From: JAHEDT01 sp963825615
GTDB lineage: Bacteria; Desulfobacterota; Desulfuromonadia; Desulfuromonadales; BM103
Assembly (NCBI GenBank): GCA_963825615.1
Contig: CAWGTV010000001.1
Span: 310,001-374,000 of the forward strand
Reading direction: 5' to 3'
Length of the DNA: 64,000 bases
In this document: piece by piece, positions 35,177 to 44,269 of the stretch
How positions within the stretch are numbered: position 1 is the stretch's first letter
How the letters are laid out: every line of letters begins with the position of its first letter
Notes under the pieces: model-generated
What the model was told of the DNA's origin: nothing
What the model saw: only the letters and a program-made list of their open reading frames with translations
Databases searched by the model: none
Translations under genes and position numbers: made by a program

Positions 35177-35213
35177 GTGTCTTACTCCTTGGAAGATCGC
35201 TATAAGAGCGGGA

Positions 35214-35242
35214 AACGTAATCTGTTACTGACTTATTGTCAA
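35214..35242 (-). promoter_or_regulatory. Candidate promoter of metK
   Basis: A perfect TTGACA (35237-35242) is followed after 17 nt by TACGTT, about 40 nt before the metK start. The -10 match is only partial. No SAM riboswitch pattern is visible in the 123-nt gap to ptsI. Confidence 0.45.
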
Positions 35243-35299
35243 TACTTAAGCACTGCAAGCCTCACCACATAATCAACCTGGCGGGATTCTTTCTCCATG

Positions 35300-37084
35300 C
35301 TAAAAATGCTTCTTAGCAAAAACCTGCGGATAACGCTGATGCATTTCCTGTTCGAGTGTGAGTAAAACCTCCTGGGCCGTTGACAGCGGCATAAGTCGAT
35401 CGAGAATCTGTCTGGCCTCGGCGAAGGTGACGTTGCGCATGATCCGCTTGACCCGGGAGATGTTGGCAGAGTTCATCGACAACTCATTGAATCCGAGGGC
35501 AATCAAGACCAGCGAATAGAGATCTTCTCCGGCCATTTCACCACACATGCCGATATCTATCCCTGCATTCCCGGCTGCACTGCAAACACGCTGCAGAGCC
35601 TGGAGGACAGCAGGATGCATTGGTTCATAAAGGTAGGCGACATGCTCGTTGCCGCGATCGATTGCCAGGCAATATTGGATCAGGTCGTTGGTGCCGACAG
35701 AAAAAAAATCGACTTCCCTTGCAAGCAAGTCGGCAATCAGGATCGCCGCCGGCGTTTCGATCATGATGCCGACCTCAACCTGGTCGCCACACGCGAATCC
35801 GACAGAGAGGAGGTCCTGGCGCTCGCGCTCCAGAAACTGCTTGCAGGCGCGGACCTCGGCAACGCCCGAGATCATTGGGAACATCACGCGGACCGGGCCG
35901 TATTCAGACGCCCGGAGGATGGCTCGCAGCTGGGTCTTGAAGAGGTTGACCTCCTTGAGGGAAAAACGTATGGCGCGTAACCCCATGGCCGGGTTGACTT
36001 CGTCGGAGAGGTTGAAATCGGGGACGAATTTGTCGCCGCCGACATCAAGGGTTCTGATAGTCACCGGGAAAGGCGCCATCTGTTCGACGGCCGCACGATA
36101 AATGGCGAACTGTTCCTCTTCTGATGGCGGCCCCTCTCCCGTCATGTAGAGGAACTCCGTGCGAAACAGGCCGATTCCCTCTGCACCCTGCTCCCGCGCG
36201 GCAGGGATTTCTTCGACGAAGTCGATGTTGCCCCGCAAGGCCAGGGCGTAGCCGTCTTTGGTCACGGCCGGTAGTTTGCGGAACTGGAGAAGTTCAGTCT
36301 CCAGGTAGTCGTAGTGCTGTTTCTTCAGCAGGTATTCGCGGAACGTGTCCGGCGACGGTTTAAGAATGACTGTCCCGGTACTGCCGTCGATGATCATCGG
36401 CGTACCGTTGGGGACCACTGAAGTCACGGTCTCCAGGCCGACAACCGCAGGGATGCAGAGGGAACGGGCTAGAATGGCCGTATGCGACGTGCGGCCGCCG
36501 ATATCTGTGACAAAACCGACCACCTTGGTCCGGTCAATCTGCACGGTATCGGCCGGCGAGAGATCATGGGCGACGACAATGACCTGCTCATCGATATCAG
36601 CCAAAGACTCATCGGTTTCTCCGAGCAGATTGCGCATCAGGCGGGCACCGATCGAATCGATATCCGAACGCCTTTCCCGCAGGTATTCATCGCCGATCTG
36701 GTCAAACACCCGCCGCAATTTGCGCAGCACCCGGTTCAGAGCACCCTCGGCATTGATCAGGTCATCGCGAATCAAGGCAAGAGTTTCACCGATCAGCATT
36801 TCGTCATCAAGGATCAGCAAATGGGTATCGATGATATAGAGATGCTCGACCAGTTCCTTGCTGTCCGCCTGCGCCTTGATTTCCGTCAACTGGGCCTTGG
36901 ACTTGGCCACGGCATCCATGAACGCCGCAACTTCGGGAGCGACCTCAGGAGGTGAGATACGTCGCTCGATGACTGCAATCCGGTCACGGTTGACCAGGTA
37001 ACTCCTGGAGATGGCTATCCCCGGAGCCGCAGCAATGCCGACGAGGATGGTATCCTCGGCTATATCAATCTTCACCGAAGCCAT
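35300..37084 (-). CDS. ptsI: Phosphoenolpyruvate-protein phosphotransferase (PTS enzyme I)
   Basis: Enzyme I takes phosphate from PEP onto a histidine and passes it to HPr. The 594-residue protein has the HPr-binding helical domain (about 1-145) and the phospho-His at about 201 in VTDIGGRTSHTAILARS. The PEP-binding barrel includes GEGIGLFRTEFLYM and GMCGEMAGE. There is no N-terminal GAF domain, so it is PtsI-like rather than PtsP. It overlaps ptsH by 20 nt. As the only EI seen here it could feed both the mannose-type IIA and EIIANtr. Confidence 0.95.
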   Translation of the reverse strand: MASVKIDIAEDTILVGIAAAPGIAISRSYLVNRDRIAVIERRISPPEVAPEVAAFMDAVAKSKAQLTEIKAQADSKELVEHLYIIDTHLLILDDEMLIGETLALIRDDLINAEGALNRVLRKLRRVFDQIGDEYLRERRSDIDSIGARLMRNLLGETDESLADIDEQVIVVAHDLSPADTVQIDRTKVVGFVTDIGGRTSHTAILARSLCIPAVVGLETVTSVVPNGTPMIIDGSTGTVILKPSPDTFREYLLKKQHYDYLETELLQFRKLPAVTKDGYALALRGNIDFVEEIPAAREQGAEGIGLFRTEFLYMTGEGPPSEEEQFAIYRAAVEQMAPFPVTIRTLDVGGDKFVPDFNLSDEVNPAMGLRAIRFSLKEVNLFKTQLRAILRASEYGPVRVMFPMISGVAEVRACKQFLERERQDLLSVGFACGDQVEVGIMIETPAAILIADLLAREVDFFSVGTNDLIQYCLAIDRGNEHVAYLYEPMHPAVLQALQRVCSAAGNAGIDIGMCGEMAGEDLYSLVLIALGFNELSMNSANISRVKRIMRNVTFAEARQILDRLMPLSTAQEVLLTLEQEMHQRYPQVFAKKHF

Positions 37085-37337
37085 CTTTGATTAACGTCCC
37101 GATAACCTTCATTGCCTCAATTGCATCTTCTCCGGACACCGTTACGGTTATGCGTGACCCCTGCGGTGCAGCCAGCATCAACAAGCCCATAATGCTTTTG
37201 CCGTTGACTTCATTGTCATCTTTCTCGATCATCACATCCGCGGCAAAACGATTGGCCGTCTGTACCAGTTGCGCAGCAGCCCGGGCATGCAGCCCCAAAC
37301 GGTTGACAATCTTGAATTCCGCGCTTTCTGTCGTCAT
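37065..37337 (-). CDS. ptsH: PTS phosphocarrier protein HPr
   Basis: The protein has 90 residues. His17 in NRLGLHARAAA is the site phosphorylated by enzyme I. Ser48 in VNGKSIMGLLML matches the regulatory serine recognised by HPr kinase/phosphorylase, whose gene is 3.2 kb upstream in the same cluster. Presence of both sites suggests HPr works in a regulatory circuit rather than only in sugar uptake. GAGGGG-like sequence precedes the start, and the stop overlaps ptsI. Confidence 0.95.
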   Translation of the reverse strand: MTTESAEFKIVNRLGLHARAAAQLVQTANRFAADVMIEKDDNEVNGKSIMGLLMLAAPQGSRITVTVSGEDAIEAMKVIGTLIKDGFGED

Positions 37338-37356
37338 ATCATCCCCTCTGCTTCTA

Positions 37357-38109
37357 TCAGAACAGCAGCGCCAGCAACAACAGGCTGGACGTTGTCAAAA
37401 GAACCAGGAACAGGCTGCTCACTCCTTTATGGGCCAACCAGGCGAAAAGCAGGACCACCGGCAGCAAGACGAAGCCCCAGATAGCAGACAGTGACTTGTG
37501 CTCGCAGCCCGTGAAGGCAAGGTACGCACAGAGCACACCGATCAATATCGTCGTGGATTCCTTCAGTCGGATCGCCAAATCCGGCAGAGCACATTTCTGC
37601 ACTGTTTCAATGGCGCGCAACTCCTGCACATAGCCAAGCATGAGCCCGCTGCCGCGCAGCAGCAGATGGGGCACATTGAAAAGCACTAGAAAAACCACCG
37701 GAGCCCAGAGCGACCCCTGGCTTGCGACCAGCAGACCGATCAATGCGGCAAGGGGGCGGGCCCCTCCCCAGAACAGCGCATCACCCATCGCCGCAAAGGG
37801 TGCCATCACCATGCTTTTATAGGTTTCCGCTCCAACGGCTAGGTCCTCACCGGCGAAGCTGCGCGCCTCGAGCCGCAAGATCGTGCCCCCGACCAGCGGC
37901 GCGAAATACGGGTGGGTATTGAAATAAGACACATGCCGTTGTCGCACTTCGGCAGGGATTTCGTCGCCATAGATGCTGCGCAAGCCGGGCAAGATCAGAT
38001 AAAAGAAGCCCAGATTCTGCAGCTTTTCGAAATTCCAGCTGGCCTGAACCAGAAAAGACCGCAGGTAAATACGCAACAATGTCAGCCAGGAAAAGCACGG
38101 CACTTTCAT
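37357..38109 (-). CDS. Mannose-family PTS enzyme IID component
   Basis: The protein has 250 residues. The conserved N-terminal block (LRSFLVQASWNFEKLQNLGF, then THPYFAPLVGGTILRLE) identifies the EIID/AgaD/ManZ family. Three to four membrane helices follow in the C-terminal half. It ends 19 nt before ptsH. It is slightly shorter than ManZ (about 280). Together with IIC it would form the membrane channel of a mannose/fructose/sorbose-type transporter, but the substrate cannot be deduced. Confidence 0.9.
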   Translation of the reverse strand: MKVPCFSWLTLLRIYLRSFLVQASWNFEKLQNLGFFYLILPGLRSIYGDEIPAEVRQRHVSYFNTHPYFAPLVGGTILRLEARSFAGEDLAVGAETYKSMVMAPFAAMGDALFWGGARPLAALIGLLVASQGSLWAPVVFLVLFNVPHLLLRGSGLMLGYVQELRAIETVQKCALPDLAIRLKESTTILIGVLCAYLAFTGCEHKSLSAIWGFVLLPVVLLFAWLAHKGVSSLFLVLLTTSSLLLLALLF

Positions 38110-38113
38110 AACG

Positions 38114-38806
38114 TCATCTCAACCAGAGGACCAGCAACGTCCCGCTGTAGGCTGCGCAGAACAGGGATATACTGCGGTTGACATTGATTGTCCCCAGCAG
38201 CACCGCCGCCCCGACCAGGACCAAGCTGTACTGCAGGCTCAGTCCCGCTTCGCGGACAGCCCCGATCAACAAAGGCGCCAGAGAATAGAGAACAAAGCTG
38301 CCGACCAGAATGATGACGAACGCGGTAGCCAAGCTCGCCAGCGCAAAACTGGCCAGACCGAGCAGATGATAACGCTCCAGCCCCTTGGTACTGCCGGCCA
38401 TGAGCGCATTGCAGCCGGCAATTGCCAAACGATCGTTGGCGTGCCGCGCCAAACGCTCAAAAACCTGGCCGAATTTGCCGAGCGGAATGGCCACCAGGAC
38501 AGAAAGAATCACGAACGGCATGCCTTTCATACCAAGCAACGGCCCGATCGTTAATGCCAAAACGGTCGCTCCGACGGCAACCTGCGTGTCGTCCGGAGGA
38601 ATCGCGGCCCCTACCGGCAACCGGCCAAGCCAGAGCAGCTCGAGCAGCATCCCGACCTCAAGGCCTACCAGGGGATTGCCGAGCAGCCACCCGATCAACG
38701 GGGCGGCGACCAGCGGCCGGGATATCATAGCCTGGACCAGCGCGACGCGGTCCAATCCGGTTACCATAGCCACCAATCCGGCCAGGAGGTAATCCCCCAC
38801 AACCAT
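38114..38806 (-). CDS. Mannose-family PTS enzyme IIC component
   Basis: This 230-residue, highly hydrophobic protein has about seven membrane segments. The N-terminal half carries the conserved QAMISRPLVAAPLIGWLLGN and VGMLLELLWLGRLPVGAAIPPDD motifs of the EIIC sorbose/mannose (ManY) family. It starts one nucleotide from the IIB stop and ends 4 nt before IID, so the order IIA-IIB-IIC-IID is tightly packed in one operon. Confidence 0.92.
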   Translation of the reverse strand: MVVGDYLLAGLVAMVTGLDRVALVQAMISRPLVAAPLIGWLLGNPLVGLEVGMLLELLWLGRLPVGAAIPPDDTQVAVGATVLALTIGPLLGMKGMPFVILSVLVAIPLGKFGQVFERLARHANDRLAIAGCNALMAGSTKGLERYHLLGLASFALASLATAFVIILVGSFVLYSLAPLLIGAVREAGLSLQYSLVLVGAAVLLGTINVNRSISLFCAAYSGTLLVLWLR

Positions 38807-39295
38807 TCAGCGTCCTCCAGAACGAACCAGCTTCTGCCAGTTCTGTTCACGATCGGCCGGAACACATTGGGACACGATCGCGACCCCCTGGTTCTCGACC
38901 TGCTGCAGTTTGTCAATATCCTGCTGATCGAGAGCAATGGTACAGGTGTACCGATCCTTGCCCGCGCTTGAATGCATATTGCCGAGATTGAGCTTAGGAA
39001 ATGAAACCCCGAGTTGGCATGCCTTGAGCGCATCCGCGGAGCTGGCGAAAAGCAAGAGGACGCGCTTTTTGAGCAGGTCGGCGGAACTGAGAATGCTGGC
39101 GGTTTCTTCCAGCGTGCCGATAATCAACTTGATCGAGCTCGGCACAGCGGCCTGCATGACCATGCATTGGAAGGACGTGGCAGCGACATCATCGTTGGCC
39201 ACAACGATACAATCGGCATTGACGTAAGGAACCCAGGCCTCCAGAACCTGGCCATGCACCAGGCGGCTGTCAATGCGTGCGAGGACAATACTCAT
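38807..39295 (-). CDS. Mannose-family PTS enzyme IIB component
   Basis: The protein has 162 residues. It begins MSIVLARIDSRLVHGQVLEAW, the signature of EIIB of the mannose family, with the phospho-His at residue 14. It receives phosphate from the IIA histidine and passes it to the sugar. The ATG at 39295 is preceded by AGAGAGG; an upstream TTG is the only alternative. IIA lies 12 nt upstream, as a separate gene rather than the ManX-type IIAB fusion. Confidence 0.93.
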   Translation of the reverse strand: MSIVLARIDSRLVHGQVLEAWVPYVNADCIVVANDDVAATSFQCMVMQAAVPSSIKLIIGTLEETASILSSADLLKKRVLLLFASSADALKACQLGVSFPKLNLGNMHSSAGKDRYTCTIALDQQDIDKLQQVENQGVAIVSQCVPADREQNWQKLVRSGGR

Positions 39296-39307
39296 TGGCA
39301 ACCTCTC

Positions 39308-39709
39308 TTAACGCTGCAGGTATTCACTGGCCAAAGCGATGCTCTGTTGTCCATAGGACTTGAGAATCACGGCCAGCTCATCCAGGCCGAGGTTCTCTTG
39401 GCTATTGAAAAATTTTAGCAACATCGGCAGGTTGACACCGGTCAGGACTTCTACGGCTTGCGGCTCGAGAAAAGTCATGCTGACATTGGCGGGAGTCCCT
39501 CCGAACATATCCGTGACAATGATTACACCATGTCCATCGGTGCCGACTTCTTTAGCAGCAGCAGCGATGGCGTTACGAATATCTTCCAGCGAGCTTTCCT
39601 GGGTAATACTAACAGGCTTGGCATTGCGCACAGGTCCAATAATCATCTGCGCTGAGGCCAAAAGTTCCTTACCAAGATTACCGTGCGTCGCAATGATCAA
39701 ACCGACCAT
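39308..39709 (-). CDS. Mannose-family PTS enzyme IIA component
   Basis: The protein has 133 residues and is a stand-alone EIIA-Man domain. His9 in VGLIIATHGNLG is the phosphorylation site. VIIVTDMFGGTPANVSM is the typical central strand and loop. The start at 39709 uses AAGGA just upstream. The gene begins 2 nt after the rapZ stop, tying a sugar or regulatory PTS to rapZ and hprK. IIA proteins of this kind can act purely as signalling carriers. Confidence 0.92.
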   Translation of the reverse strand: MVGLIIATHGNLGKELLASAQMIIGPVRNAKPVSITQESSLEDIRNAIAAAAKEVGTDGHGVIIVTDMFGGTPANVSMTFLEPQAVEVLTGVNLPMLLKFFNSQENLGLDELAVILKSYGQQSIALASEYLQR

Positions 39710-39711
39710 AA

Positions 39712-40569
39712 TCAATCCTTATCCATGTCCCTGTGATGCACCTGGACGACAAAACCCGCACCAAGCAGGTAGGGGCCCAAGTCCTCGGCAACAGCAACGC
39801 TGCGGTGCTTTCCGCCGGTACAACCAATGGCTATCAGCAGGCTGGTCTTGCCTTCCTGACGATAGCGCGGCAGCAGAAAGAATAGCAGCCCCTTCAGCTT
39901 GTCGAGAAAGATTTTGTAATCAGGCTGGCTCAGAACGAAGTTGCTGACATCCCGGTCCAACCCGGTCTTGGGACGCAACGCCTCGACGAAATGGGGGTTA
40001 TCGAGAAAACGTACATCAAAAACCAAGTCCGCACCGAGTGGCAGACCATGGCGAAAGCCGAAGGACTGTACCTGCAGGTGCAGTTGGCCCTCATGGTCCT
40101 CCGAACCGAGCACGACCGCCAGGACTCTCTGGCGCAGCTGGTGCACCGTCATCCCGGAAGAATCCAGAATGATGGTTGCCTCACCACGCAGATCTGACAT
40201 GATCTCACGCTCCCTGCCTATGGCGGAGAGGACCCCTTCCCTCTGCACCAGGGGATGACGGCGGCGGGTCTCGGAAAACCGCTTGACCAGATCAGGGTCT
40301 GAAGCGTCAAAGAAGAGCACATCAACATCATGGCCCTGCGCCTTGATCGAGTCCAGCACCTCGTGGCTATCACCGAGGTAATCGGAGCTTCTCGCATCGA
40401 CGACGGCGGCAACATTGACGTTACCGAAGTCAGTTATGGAGAGAAAATCCGGGAGCATGACCAGCGGTAGATTGTCGATGACAAAAAAACCAGCATCTTC
40501 AAGGGCACGGGCAGCGGTACTTTTTCCGGAGCCAGACAAACCGGTTATGACGACCAGCCGCCGCTTCAT
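39712..40569 (-). CDS. rapZ: RNase adapter protein RapZ (P-loop)
   Basis: The protein has 285 residues. The P-loop GLSGSGKS (about 10-17) is followed by FFVIDNLPLVMLPDFL and the ARSSDYLGD region. The C-terminal IGCTGGKHRSVAVAEDLG is conserved in RapZ/YvcJ proteins. In enterobacteria RapZ controls GlcN-6-P synthase RNAs; here its role is unproven, and a broader nucleotide-signal function is equally likely. It overlaps hprK by 4 nt, the usual rapZ-hprK-ptsN context in proteobacteria. Confidence 0.93.
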   Translation of the reverse strand: MKRRLVVITGLSGSGKSTAARALEDAGFFVIDNLPLVMLPDFLSITDFGNVNVAAVVDARSSDYLGDSHEVLDSIKAQGHDVDVLFFDASDPDLVKRFSETRRRHPLVQREGVLSAIGREREIMSDLRGEATIILDSSGMTVHQLRQRVLAVVLGSEDHEGQLHLQVQSFGFRHGLPLGADLVFDVRFLDNPHFVEALRPKTGLDRDVSNFVLSQPDYKIFLDKLKGLLFFLLPRYRQEGKTSLLIAIGCTGGKHRSVAVAEDLGPYLLGAGFVVQVHHRDMDKD

Positions 40570-41549
40570 TCGAGGTTGTCCCCGATAATCGATTGGGCAT
40601 GAATCCGCGCGGTTTCAGCCATACGCTGTTCCAGGCGTTCCTCGAATTCAATCGCGCTGTGGTAGCCCATCTCCTTGAGCAGCTGGTTGCGGGCCGCGAC
40701 TTCGACAATAGTCGTGATGTTTCTCCCCTGGCGTACAGGGATCGTCTGCAGAGGCAAATTCACCCCGAGCATTTCGTAAGTGCGCTCCTCGAGGCCGAGA
40801 CGGTCGTATTCATGGCCATCCTGCCATTCCACAAGTTCGATCACCAGATCGATCTTTTTGCGTTCGCGAATGGCAGCCACGCCAAACAAGTGCTTGATGT
40901 TGATTATACCCAGGCCGCGAATTTCCATGTGGTAATGCAACAGGTCATTGCCTTCGCCGAAGAGCACTGCCGGCAGTTTCAGACGTACTTTGACGATGTC
41001 GTCAGCCACCAGTCGGTGGCCGCGGAGCACCAGGTCAAGTGCGCATTCGCTCTTGCCGACCCCGCTTTTGCCGAGCAGCAGGACACCGACACCGAGCACA
41101 TCGACCAACACACCGTGCACACTGGTCTGTGCAAGCAGGCGTTCTTCCAGATATTGGGTCAAAAGGGAGATAAAAGTTGAGCTCTGATGATGAGTGCGTA
41201 GCAGGGGGATGTCCTGCTTTTCAACTTCGCTCAACAGATTGACGGGAGGCTCAAGATCTTTGGTGATAATAAAGCAGCAGATATCCAGAGAGCAAAGCTG
41301 CGCAATGTTTTCGTTAGCTTTGGCTTGGTCACGCTGGAGTAATTCGGAGAGGTAAGTAAGTTCAGTGGCACCCAGAACCTGGATCCTGTCAGGATGAAGA
41401 TTCTTGGTATAACCCGCCAGCGCCAGACCGGGTTTCTGAATCCTCGGCACCTGCACAAAACGGCTCAGACCGCGCTCCCCGGCCAAAAGCTCCAGGTCAA
41501 GCCCGGCCTCCGTCTCGGACAACAATTCTGAGATACTCAGACGAGGCAT
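40566..41549 (-). CDS. hprK: HPr kinase/phosphorylase
   Basis: HprK phosphorylates and dephosphorylates the regulatory serine of HPr. The 327-residue protein has an N-terminal domain of about 130 residues, then the P-loop LLGKSGVGKSECALDLV (about 158-174), with the adjacent VHGV His. The HprK-specific IRGLGIINIKHLFG motif follows. This is the full-length two-domain form, not the short HprK of alphaproteobacteria. It is 12 nt downstream of ptsN and overlaps rapZ. Confidence 0.95.
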   Translation of the reverse strand: MPRLSISELLSETEAGLDLELLAGERGLSRFVQVPRIQKPGLALAGYTKNLHPDRIQVLGATELTYLSELLQRDQAKANENIAQLCSLDICCFIITKDLEPPVNLLSEVEKQDIPLLRTHHQSSTFISLLTQYLEERLLAQTSVHGVLVDVLGVGVLLLGKSGVGKSECALDLVLRGHRLVADDIVKVRLKLPAVLFGEGNDLLHYHMEIRGLGIINIKHLFGVAAIRERKKIDLVIELVEWQDGHEYDRLGLEERTYEMLGVNLPLQTIPVRQGRNITTIVEVAARNQLLKEMGYHSAIEFEERLEQRMAETARIHAQSIIGDNLE

Positions 41550-41561
41550 CGATTCAACCGT

Positions 41562-42023
41562 TTACAGATGCTCTTCCTCTTCAGCGATGATGCGGTGGAT
41601 TTCGGCACTGTCGACGGCTGACTGCAGCCGCTCACGTACTGCCGTGCTTTTAAGTAGTTTGGAGATGCGGGCAAGGGTTTTCAAATGCACGCCGACGGAT
41701 TCCTCAGGAGCAACCAGGAGGAAAAAAAGATGAGCGGGCTTGCCATCCATGGAGTCAAAATCGACCCCCTGGCGACTCAGGCCAAAAGAGATTAGCAGCC
41801 GGTCGATATCCTTCAACTTGCCATGCGGGATCGCGACCCCGTCGCCGATCCCGGTGGAACCGAGTCGTTCTCGTTCCATGAGCACCTTAAGAACTTCGTC
41901 CCGGGCCAGGCTCGAGTCAGCTTTCAGCAGAGCATCGGTCAACTCGGCGAGAACCTCTTTTTTCCCTGTACCGTGCAACTCTGCAACAATCGCAACAGGA
42001 TCAAGCAACTCCGAAATTTTCAT
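41562..42023 (-). CDS. ptsN: Nitrogen-regulatory PTS enzyme IIA (EIIANtr)
   Basis: The protein has 153 residues. His67 in GDGVAIPHGKL is the phosphorylation site. The SMDGKPAHLFFLLVAPEESVGVHLKTLARIS core is typical of EIIANtr/fructose-type IIA. In proteobacteria EIIANtr commonly tunes potassium and nitrogen signals. A terminator lies between hpf and this gene, yet the spacing to hprK suggests a shared hprK-rapZ-PTS transcript from a start near here. Confidence 0.94.
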   Translation of the reverse strand: MKISELLDPVAIVAELHGTGKKEVLAELTDALLKADSSLARDEVLKVLMERERLGSTGIGDGVAIPHGKLKDIDRLLISFGLSRQGVDFDSMDGKPAHLFFLLVAPEESVGVHLKTLARISKLLKSTAVRERLQSAVDSAEIHRIIAEEEEHL

Positions 42024-42056
42024 CTCACATTTAACCTGATTATCGATAAGTAGTTA

Positions 42057-42093
42057 GAAAAACACGGCAGGCGCTCAGAATGCCGCCTGCCGT
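42057..42093 (-). terminator. Terminator between hpf and ptsN
   Basis: ACGGCAGGCG and CGCCTGCCGT pair across a 9-nt loop on the minus strand, followed by TGTTTTTC. It sits 13 nt after the hpf stop and 34 nt before ptsN. Confidence 0.8.
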
Positions 42094-42105
42094 ATTAAGA
42101 TAGCC

Positions 42106-42660
42106 CTAGGACTGGGGTACAATCAAGCCATAATTGCCGTCCTTGCGACGATAGACCACATTTATCTCTTCGGATGACGAATCGGTGAAAACCAGGAATT
42201 CTTTTTCCAGCAGGTCCATCTGCATGACGGCTTCATCCACCGACATCGGTTTCACATGGAAGCTGTCAGATTTGATGATACTGGGCTCTGGATGTCCTTC
42301 ATCAATGCTCTCCGCGGTAAAAACCGTTTTTTCCACACGGCGCTCGCGGCCGCTCAGAGGCTTATGTTTTTTGATTTTGTCTTTGTAACGTTTGAGCTGA
42401 CGTTCAAGCTTGTCAAGGACGCCGTCGATCGCGGCATACATGTCGGCGGTCTCGTCAGTAGCCTTGATGGTGATGCCCTTGGCAGCAAGAGTCACTTCTG
42501 CTTTGTGCCGAATCTTCTTCTCTACAGAGAGAACCACTTGGGCTTCTACGGGTTCATCAATATATTTTTTGACCTTTGGCAGTTTCTCTTCAACATAATT
42601 ACGAACCGGTTCACTTGTCTCCATATGTCGAAAGGTCACATTAACGCGCATAAGTTTCAT
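42106..42660 (-). CDS. hpf: Ribosome hibernation promoting factor, long form
   Basis: The protein has 184 residues. The N-terminal HPF/YfiA domain (MRVNVTFRHMETSEPVRNYVEEKL, then AEVTLAAKGITIKATDETADMYAAID) binds the 30S decoding centre. The C-terminal 55 residues (KSDSFHVKPMSVDEAVMQM, NVVYRRKDGNYGLIVP) form the dimerisation domain of long HPF, which allows 100S dimers without RMF. A typical rpoN-hpf-ptsN order is preserved. The start has AGGAGG-like sequence and could also be the second Met (MRVNV). Confidence 0.95.
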   Translation of the reverse strand: MKLMRVNVTFRHMETSEPVRNYVEEKLPKVKKYIDEPVEAQVVLSVEKKIRHKAEVTLAAKGITIKATDETADMYAAIDGVLDKLERQLKRYKDKIKKHKPLSGRERRVEKTVFTAESIDEGHPEPSIIKSDSFHVKPMSVDEAVMQMDLLEKEFLVFTDSSSEEINVVYRRKDGNYGLIVPQS

Positions 42661-42735
42661 ACCTCCTGGCTAATGTTGATGAAAAAGATCGTTCGCAACA
42701 ATTATACCCGCTGGTTTTCATAACACCATGACCGA

Positions 42736-44187
42736 CTAAAACAAACGCTTTCTTTGCGTGGAAGAACCAACCCCAAGCATTTCTCGGTACTTGGTCACGG
42801 TGCGGCGTGCGATGTCGATCCCCTGGTCATGCAGAAGCTCAACAATCTTCTGGTCCGAATAAGGTTTGCGGGTATTCTCGGCAGCAATGATTTCCTTGAT
42901 TTTGCTTTTCACACTCTCCGAGGCCACGGAGTCGCCCTCGGTCGTACTGATCCCGCTGTTGAAAAAATATTTCAATTCAAAGAGGCCTTGCGGAGTCTGC
43001 ACATACTTATTGGTCGTCACACGACTGACTGTGGATTCGTGCATTTCGATGTCTTCGGCAACATCGCGCAGGACCAGGGGTTTGAGATAATCGACACCCC
43101 GGTCGAAGAAGTCGCGCTGGAACTTGACAATACTCTTGGTCACCCGGTAGATCGTCCGCTGCCTCTGATGAATGCTCTTGATCAGCCAGAGGGCACCACG
43201 CAATTTTTCCTGGATATACTCTCCTGCCTTCTCATCCAGTTGGGTCGAGCCGGACAGGGCGTTGCGATAGAAGGAATTGATGCGCAGATTGGGCAATCCC
43301 TCATCGTTGAGTACGACCACATACTCGTCACTGATTTTGTATACGAAAATGTCGGGGATAATATAATGAACATCTTCCTGACCGTATTGACTGCCGGGGC
43401 GAGGATCCAGTCCACTGATGAATTTGGCAACCTCGAAGACCTCATCCAAGGAGATCTGGAGGCTTCTGGCGATCACTTGATAGCGGCGGTTTTCCAACTC
43501 ATCAAGATAATCGCGCAAAATGATGCCGACGTGGTCATCGGACATCCCCAGCTGCTCCACTTGTTTGAGGAGGCATTCCTGGAGATTGCGACTGGCAACT
43601 CCGGGAGGATCGAAATCCTGAACCACAGACAGAACCCGTTCAATGAGTTCCGTCTTACAACCGGTCTGCACGGCAAGTTCATCTACAGAAACCTGCAGAT
43701 AGCCATCATCGTCCACGTTGCCGATGATCTCGCTTGCTATGGCTCTGTCCTGGTTTTCCAGCCGGGAAAGATTTAGCTGCCAGAGGAGATGATCGGACAG
43801 GGTGGTTTTCCTGGTCAGAAGGTTTTCATAAGAGGGTCGATCTTCATCGTCTTCGTAACTGTCCGCAGTTGAACCGCCGAGGCTGTAGCTCTCTAAGTAG
43901 GTCTTCCAATCGATGTCCGCCATACCGTCGCGATCACCTTCGACCTCCTTGACGACCTCCTGGGCCTGCTCGGCAGCCGCGGCGACAGCCTGGTCCTCTT
44001 CCGCCAAGGTTTTCTCTTCCGGCGCCTCCTGCCCTTCTTCGAGGACCGGGTTCTCCTCGAGTTCGGTGCGCACAACATCCATCAATTCCATGCGCGACAG
44101 CTGCAACAGCTTGATCGCCTGTTGTAGCTGCGGCGTCATGACCAGTTGCTGACTGAGCTTAAGTTGTTGTCTGATCTCTAAAGCCAT
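42736..44187 (-). CDS. rpoN: RNA polymerase sigma-54 factor
   Basis: RpoN directs polymerase to -24/-12 promoters with enhancer-binding proteins. The 483-residue protein starts with the Gln/Leu-rich activator-interaction region (QQLKLSQQLVMTPQLQQAIK). An acidic region of about 60 residues follows, then the core-binding domain and the DNA-binding HTH (DIEMHESTVSRVTTNKYVQT). The C-terminal RpoN box is ARRTVTKYRE. It lies between lptB and hpf, as in many proteobacteria. Confidence 0.97.
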   Translation of the reverse strand: MALEIRQQLKLSQQLVMTPQLQQAIKLLQLSRMELMDVVRTELEENPVLEEGQEAPEEKTLAEEDQAVAAAAEQAQEVVKEVEGDRDGMADIDWKTYLESYSLGGSTADSYEDDEDRPSYENLLTRKTTLSDHLLWQLNLSRLENQDRAIASEIIGNVDDDGYLQVSVDELAVQTGCKTELIERVLSVVQDFDPPGVASRNLQECLLKQVEQLGMSDDHVGIILRDYLDELENRRYQVIARSLQISLDEVFEVAKFISGLDPRPGSQYGQEDVHYIIPDIFVYKISDEYVVVLNDEGLPNLRINSFYRNALSGSTQLDEKAGEYIQEKLRGALWLIKSIHQRQRTIYRVTKSIVKFQRDFFDRGVDYLKPLVLRDVAEDIEMHESTVSRVTTNKYVQTPQGLFELKYFFNSGISTTEGDSVASESVKSKIKEIIAAENTRKPYSDQKIVELLHDQGIDIARRTVTKYREMLGVGSSTQRKRLF

Positions 44188-44269
44188 GGCACCATCATAA
44201 CGGAAAGCCGTCTCAAAAGGTCAAGCCCCTGTACTGAAAAACCACAAGGTATAGGAACCGGCACCAGGG

